From positions 11,652,281 through 11,716,280 of the forward strand of contig NC_088301.1 of NCBI RefSeq assembly GCF_032854445.1: DNA of 64,000 nucleotides. Reading direction: 5' to 3'. Every line of letters begins with the position of its first letter. Positions within the stretch are counted from its first letter, which is position 1. Below the pieces are notes generated by a model. That model had not been told where the DNA came from, ran no database searches, and saw only the letters and a list, made by a program, of their open reading frames with translations. The translations under genes and the position numbers were made by a program. Positions 58,986-64,000 of the stretch are shown here, one piece after another. This DNA comes from Liolophura sinensis (Eukaryota > Mollusca > Polyplacophora > Chitonida > Chitonidae).

Positions 58986-60429
58986 TGGAACAATGATTAG
59001 AATCAAGCAATATCTACATGTAAAGTGAAAATTAGACTGCCGACTCACAAATCGACCTCTACTTTATTTATTTAGTGGGGTTATATCAAGATTTATGGCA
59101 GTACGAAAAGCGTTAAGGCGAGATATATGATTGTCATCATAGACGTAATAAAAAATAAATAATGTTAGCCCACAATGAGTCACGGTCGTCATATGAACGT
59201 AGTATTACTGATAGATACGGTCTATCTCAAACAAACAAAAGGTAAACAAACAGACAGACAAAATTCTATCAAGTTTCACGTCTATGTTTGCGGGAGTTTC
59301 TTTTCCCGAGCAATGGCGAATCGGATCCAAGCCGAAATGCGAATTTTTTCTCCATTAGTAAATATCTTATCAGTGACTGGTTCAAACATCTACATCTGTA
59401 TGGTATTCTGGACGCATGGCTATGCGGAGACAAGGGTAACACAGGATATATTCTGCAGACTGGGAGTCTGCTCGTACAGCACACACGATCGAATGACGTT
59501 CTACTCCAGAGAGCTCGCTACTTCGGTGGTGAAATTCCGTAGGCAGTTGAACACAGAAACTAGAGAAAAGGGCAAAATGTCAGAAATTTTGCAAATGCAG
59601 TTTTTGTAGTTATTTGCAAGTTCATAATTACAGGTAATACATATCTGGAAAGTCACAAAAGTGTCTTGTTACACTTGTTGTTCTCTTACATTTGATTTTT
59701 TTCTGTCTCTAAAGGAGAACTTCTTGTGGTGAGATTAAAAAATTTCATTGCATAGCGTTATACCTTTTTTATTGTGTTTTTATTGTGTTTTCTGAAGATA
59801 TAGCTGCTTAAAGTTAATGACAGAAAGCTGACATCATGACGTCACATCTAATTGCTTTCAGCATATAGTCTTCAACTGCTCGAGGAAAGGTTAAGAAAAA
59901 TTGTTCAGTATAATGAACCAGAAAAAAACTTTTGTAAACACTGACCACATTAAGGCATGTGCAAGAAATTCATGTAGTGTCGTCATTTTGGCTGTAATGG
60001 CGGCCGACAGGTTTAAGTGAGCAAACTTGTCGGGTGGATTGCAATATATACATGTATATATATTTTTATGACATACAGCGGCTTTGCACAAACGGTTATT
60101 GTCTCATCTGGATCATTAGTTCTGGCAGAATTCTCCTTTAAAGAACAAGAAAACTAAACTAACAACTTTGTGTGGATCGAAACTATTTGTGCCTAAAATA
60201 AGTTAGACGTTTGCCTACAAAAACAACGAATGTCACAAAAGCGATAAACGCTATCACTTGTCTTGGGTTATCGCCGATGGACCTGAGCTCTCCATTGATT
60301 CAGGTAACTAAAACGAGTTCGGTACAAAGACTGAAATAAGGAAACAACCAAATCAAGCTTTCAACCAGAGGAATGAAAATCAAGACAAAATGACTGGTGT
60401 GAGAATCGGGAATCACTGGCGTAACAGGC
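58986..60429. other. No gene recognised
   Basis: A 144-codon open frame at 59175-59609 has no domain that I recognise and no clear splice or signal context, so I do not call it. The rest is AT-rich unique sequence. Confidence 0.4.
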
Positions 60430-62170
60430 ATTAACTGTTATTAATGTACCAAGTATGAAGTCTGTAGGTGCAGTATAAATGGAGATATGGACCAGACTGC
60501 TATTCAGGCAACTATTCACAGAAGCGCCCCCTGGTGTCACAATCGAAAATTATGTGCATCACGTAATAGCCCACATTAAATGTCATTAATGTACTACGTA
60601 TGATGTCTGTAGGTGCAGTATTAATGGAGATATGGGCCAGACTGCTATTCACAGAAGCGCCATCTGGTGTCCGAATCGGGAATCACTGCTATCACGTAAT
60701 ATACGGCATTAAGTGTTATTAATGTACCAAGTATGAAGTCTGTAGGTGCAGTATTAATGGTGATAAGGGGCAGACTGCTATTCAGACTGCTATTCACAGA
60801 AGCGTCCCCTGGTGTCAGAATCGGGAATCACTGGCATCACGTAATATACGGCATTAAGTGTTATTAATGTACCAAGTATGAAGTCTGTAGGTGCAGTATT
60901 AATGGTGATAGGGGGCAGACTGCTATTCAGACTGCTATTCACAGAAGCGTCCCCTGGTGTCAGAATCGGGAATTTTTGGCATGAAGTAATAGCCGGCATT
61001 AAGTGTCAGTAATGTACCAAGTATGATGTCTGTAGACGCAGTATTAAGGAAGATATTGGATAGACTGCTTTTCATATTGCTATTTACATAAGCACCCTTG
61101 GTGTCAGAATGAGAAAATATATGCATCACATGATAGTCCGTATTAAGTATCATTAATGTACCAAATATGATGTCTGTAAGTGGAGTATTATTGGAGATAT
61201 AGGCCAGACTGCTATTCAGACTGCTATTCAGGGAAGCGCCAGCTGGTGTAAGAATCGGGAATTATATGCAAGGCTTGATAGTCCGCATCAAGTGTCATTA
61301 AGGTACCAAGTATGATGTCTGTAGATGCAGAACTTTTGGAGATATGGGCCAGCCTGCTATTCAGACTTCTATTGACAGAATCGGGAGTTTTTGGCACGAC
61401 GTGATAGTCTGCATTAAGTGTCATTAACGTATCAAGTATGATATCTGCAGGTGCAGTGTTCGGGAAACGGGATTTATATGCATCACATGATAGCCCGCAT
61501 TAATGTACCAGGTATTATTAAGTGTGCCCGCATTAAGTGTTAAGAATGTACCAAGTATGATGTCTGTAGGTGCAGTATTTATGGAGATATGGGCCAGACT
61601 GCTATTCAGATTGCTATTCACAGAAGTGCCGTACGTTGTCAAAATCGGGAATCATTGGCATCACGTAATAGGCGGCATTAAATGTTATTAATGTACTAAG
61701 TATGATGTCCGTAGGTGCAGTATTAATGGAGATATGGGATAGACTGCTATTAAGATTTCTACTCCCAGAAGCGCCCCTTGCTGCCAGAATCGGGAATCAT
61801 TGGCATCTCGTGATAGCCTGCCTTAAGCGCCAATAATGTACCAATTATGATGTCTGTAGGTGCAGTAATAATGAAGATATGGACCAGTCTGCTATTAAGA
61901 ATGCTATTAGCAGATGCGCCCCCTGGTGTCAGAATCAGGAATCATTGGCATCACGCAATAGCCGGCATGAAGTGCCAATAATGTACCAAGCATGATGTCT
62001 TTAAGTACTATATTAATGGAGATATGGGCCACACTGCTATTAAGATTGCTATTTACAGAAGCGCCTCCTGGTGTCAAAATCGTGATTTATTTGCATCACG
62101 TGATAGTCGTCATAAAGTGTCATTATTGTACCAAGTATGATGTCTGTAGGTGCAGTAATAATAGAAGTAC
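60430..62170. repeat. Satellite of about 13 diverged ~120-148-bp units
   Basis: Each unit contains AATGTACCAAGTATGATGTC, TGTAGGTGCAGTATTAATGG, AGATATGGGCCAGACTGCTA, CACAGAAGCGCCCCCTGGTG and AGAATCGGGAATCA. GTAGGTGCAG-type cores recur near 60465, 60610, 60740, 60888, 61032, 61170, 61320, 61447, 61567, 61710, 61855, 62000 and 62145. Length varies through an internal CTGCTATTCAGA duplication. Open frames inside are artefacts. Confidence 0.93.
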
Positions 62171-62265
62171 AGAAGAATATATAATTGATAGAAATAGGGA
62201 CTTGTCCCCGTTGAATAGCTAACTGCTAACTGCCAACCGCAGTCTAACTTCACTCACGTGCTCTA

Positions 62266-62562
62266 ATGCTGATCTTCTCAGTACAATTTAAGCAATGTTT
62301 GCTCGTGGCCGATAGTAATGATTTATGTGCAAATGCACTACATTATTTCTTTGAATGCGTTGCATATGCCACTCAAAGAAATCACAGGCTCAGACAAATT
62401 ACATCTATCATATCTCCAGACGTAAACTACAGAATACTTATTCCTTCGAGTTCAAAATATATTTTTAATACATTATTACTTTGTTTTAATGAAATGAGAC
62501 CTGATAGAAACAAAATAATCTTTAAAACTCAAAGAGATTTTCTATCAACCACAAGTATTTAA
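62266..62562 (+). pseudogene. LINE retrotransposon, C-terminal fragment of the reverse transcriptase ORF
   Basis: The 98-codon frame contains DLCANALHYFFECVAYATQR, a degenerate form of the Cys-His cluster (C-x2-C ... H-x4-C, with the first Cys lost) that ends many LINE ORF2 proteins just before a variable helical tail. No upstream polymerase motifs are present; the satellite adjoins directly. It is a 5'-truncated, inactive copy. Assignment rests on this motif and the tail's character. Confidence 0.45.
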
Positions 62563-62713
62563 ACAGTTAATTTTTTCTTAAATTAAATGTTAATGTTAAA
62601 TACAATTGTAGTAAGTAGTCGTTATGTTCTTGTATGATAGTCCCATTTTATTGGGCTACTTTAGCTGCTCTAGTGTTAAGATATGTATTCCGATTTTCCG
62701 ATTTTGCCTGGTG

Positions 62714-62826
62714 TGACGTCATTTAAAACATTTGACGTCATCCATCACTGACTTATAACAACAAAGGACGTCGTACTTTCAAACGCGCATGACGTCATTC
62801 CAGCGTAACTCCCTTACACGACGTCA
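62714..62826. promoter_or_regulatory. Cluster of CRE palindromes
   Basis: TGACGTCA at 62714-62721, 62733-62740 and 62790-62797, plus CGACGTCA at 62819-62826 and a GACGTC core at 62767-62772. TGACGTCA is the full CREB/ATF site. A LINE-like ORF start lies about 800 bp downstream. Confidence 0.5.
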
Positions 62827-63621
62827 TATTAGTCTGATTCATAGTCACATAAGGAATATTTCTACGTTACATTAGGAAAATTTTTCGGAAACTGCCGAAG
62901 ATTTTGTCTTTCAGGACTCATTTATTCCTTCATATCAGTTTAATGTTTCATCCTGGCGTCTCTTAGGACTGAAGTAGCACTTTAATTATATATGATATGA
63001 TTTGTTTGTTTATGGCGTAAATACTTCGAATACATATAGACATGTATAATCTATTAAGTCCAGGGCTTATCTGTATTGTATCTGTTAACTGCATGTATAA
63101 CTAAAGTTTGTTTCGTCGTATAGATATGTTATATGTTGTCGAGGAGATCCCTGAGTAGCCAATTGGGCTGTGGGAATCTTCATTAAAGAAATAAATCATT
63201 AAATTCAAATTAACCAAGACAACAGAGGGGCGAAAAAGCTGTCGTACAGGTCGGACGTGTTTTTGAGCTGCAGGTGTTATGGCACTTAACTACTGTCTCT
63301 CGGTCGTACTATTGTATGAGCTTGGCTGTAAATTTAACCGTACACAGGTATTTTTTTTCTTTTTAATTTTGTTGTAAATAGCGTAGGATTGCATTGTAGT
63401 TTTCTTTTTTTCTTTTGAATATAGATTGTATTTGTTAGGGTAGGGTTCAGATAGGGGCAGGTTGTATTGATTGTTTATGAACTGTGTTTTCAGCACTACT
63501 AACACGGGCTTCTGTCTATCATTAGCAAAACTAATAGTCCTTAGGCTAACTGATAGCTCCCTGTTTGTGTCTTGTTGCACGAAGTTTTTACCTGTACAGT
63601 TTGTTCAAGCCACAAGCCACA

Positions 63622-63890
63622 ATGGATGAGTCGTCAGGAGAGTCGTGGACTCGGATGATCTACAGTCTGATATTGAAATCGGATCAAGTATTTTACGTTC
63701 TGGTAAACGACGTTTGCGATTAAAATCTGAAAATGCTGCTGGTAAGAAATCTCGTTCTGTTTCCTCTACGCCTGAAGTTATTGTCCATAGTGCCGTGGTC
63801 TTTGTGAAGGCTACTGGTAACCACTCTCTGTCTAAAGTTAACCCTTTACGTTTAGGCGAGGCCCTACAGCAAATTATGGCAGAACGCTGA
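63622..63890 (+). pseudogene. Start of a LINE-type ORF1 (frameshifted fragment)
   Basis: ATG at 63622 opens MDESSGES, then the frame must shift by one to continue DSDDLQSDIEIG; from there it is open to the TGA at 63888-63890. It has an acidic start, a basic SGKRRLRLKSE-like stretch, and a LSKVNPLRLGEALQQI segment like the RRM-type part of LINE ORF1/gag-like proteins. It is cut short by a stop and a family B SINE fragment. Alternatively a host gene's first exon, but no donor is evident. Confidence 0.4.
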
Positions 63891-63904
63891 AATCAGTAAA
63901 ACTA

Positions 63905-64000
63905 AGACTTATCGAAGGCAAGTAAGCCAACCCGCCCGAGCCATTATACTGATACGGGTCAACCAGTCGTTCATGCTGAACGTATGATCCGACGAGATAA
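63905..64000 (-). repeat. SINE family B fragment at the window edge
   Basis: CCGCCCGAGCCATTATACTG and ATACGGGTCAACCAGTCGTT match the family B core in reverse; it continues beyond the window. Confidence 0.75.

Noticed and set aside
59175-59609. 144-codon plus-strand frame
   Set aside because: No domain, the composition changes along it, and there is no sign of conservation that I can judge; left uncalled.
62714-62826. Reading the CRE cluster as the promoter of a host gene in the window
   Set aside because: The only frame downstream is a broken LINE-like ORF about 800 bp away; kept only as a motif cluster.

Overview
This is animal nuclear DNA: genes are split by GT-AG introns, intergenic DNA is rich in tRNA-derived SINEs, and long microsatellites and satellites are common. 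The gene content (an EGF-CFC gene, a pancreatic-type lipase, a chitin-binding secreted protein, beta-tubulins) and the SINE types point to a marine lophotrochozoan, most likely a mollusc. That placement is inference; no species marker is visible.

Layout. 347-691 (-) is the first exon of a secreted PAN/apple-domain protein that leaves the window on the left. 3005-12503 (+) is a complete nine-exon lipase of the pancreatic family (475 aa) with an alpha/beta-hydrolase and a PLAT domain; every exon junction is phase-compatible. Its catalytic acid is Glu instead of Asp. 12.5-17.1 kb is a block of minisatellites and a 400-bp tetranucleotide array. 17136-23151 (+) and 27646-32280 (-) are two convergent four-exon beta-tubulin genes with almost identical coding exons and unrelated introns and tails. 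36873-44022 (+) is a seven-exon EGF-CFC (Cripto/one-eyed-pinhead type) gene encoding 252 aa: signal peptide, EGF, CFC and GPI-anchor signal. A solo LTR sits in its fifth intron. Four phase-compatible exons of an unidentified gene run antisense through its 5' half, and one overlaps its first exon. 45921-46624 is an 11 x 64-bp satellite. 48577-52731 (-) is a secreted protein with a type-2 chitin-binding domain followed by cysteine modules resembling the PCSK9 C-terminal domain; its 3' end was not found.

53-64 kb has no convincing host gene. It holds two SINEs with clear target-site duplications, a MITE, a near-perfect 61-bp palindrome, a 159-bp (TG)n tract, a ~1.7-kb satellite and two decayed LINE fragments.

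The genes do not form a pathway. EGF-CFC proteins are cell-surface co-factors of Nodal-type TGF-beta ligands; lipase, PAN and chitin-binding proteins are secreted; tubulins are cytoskeletal. The clearest finds are the spiralian-type EGF-CFC gene with its antisense partner, the chitin-binding/PCSK9-like fusion, and the concerted tubulin pair.
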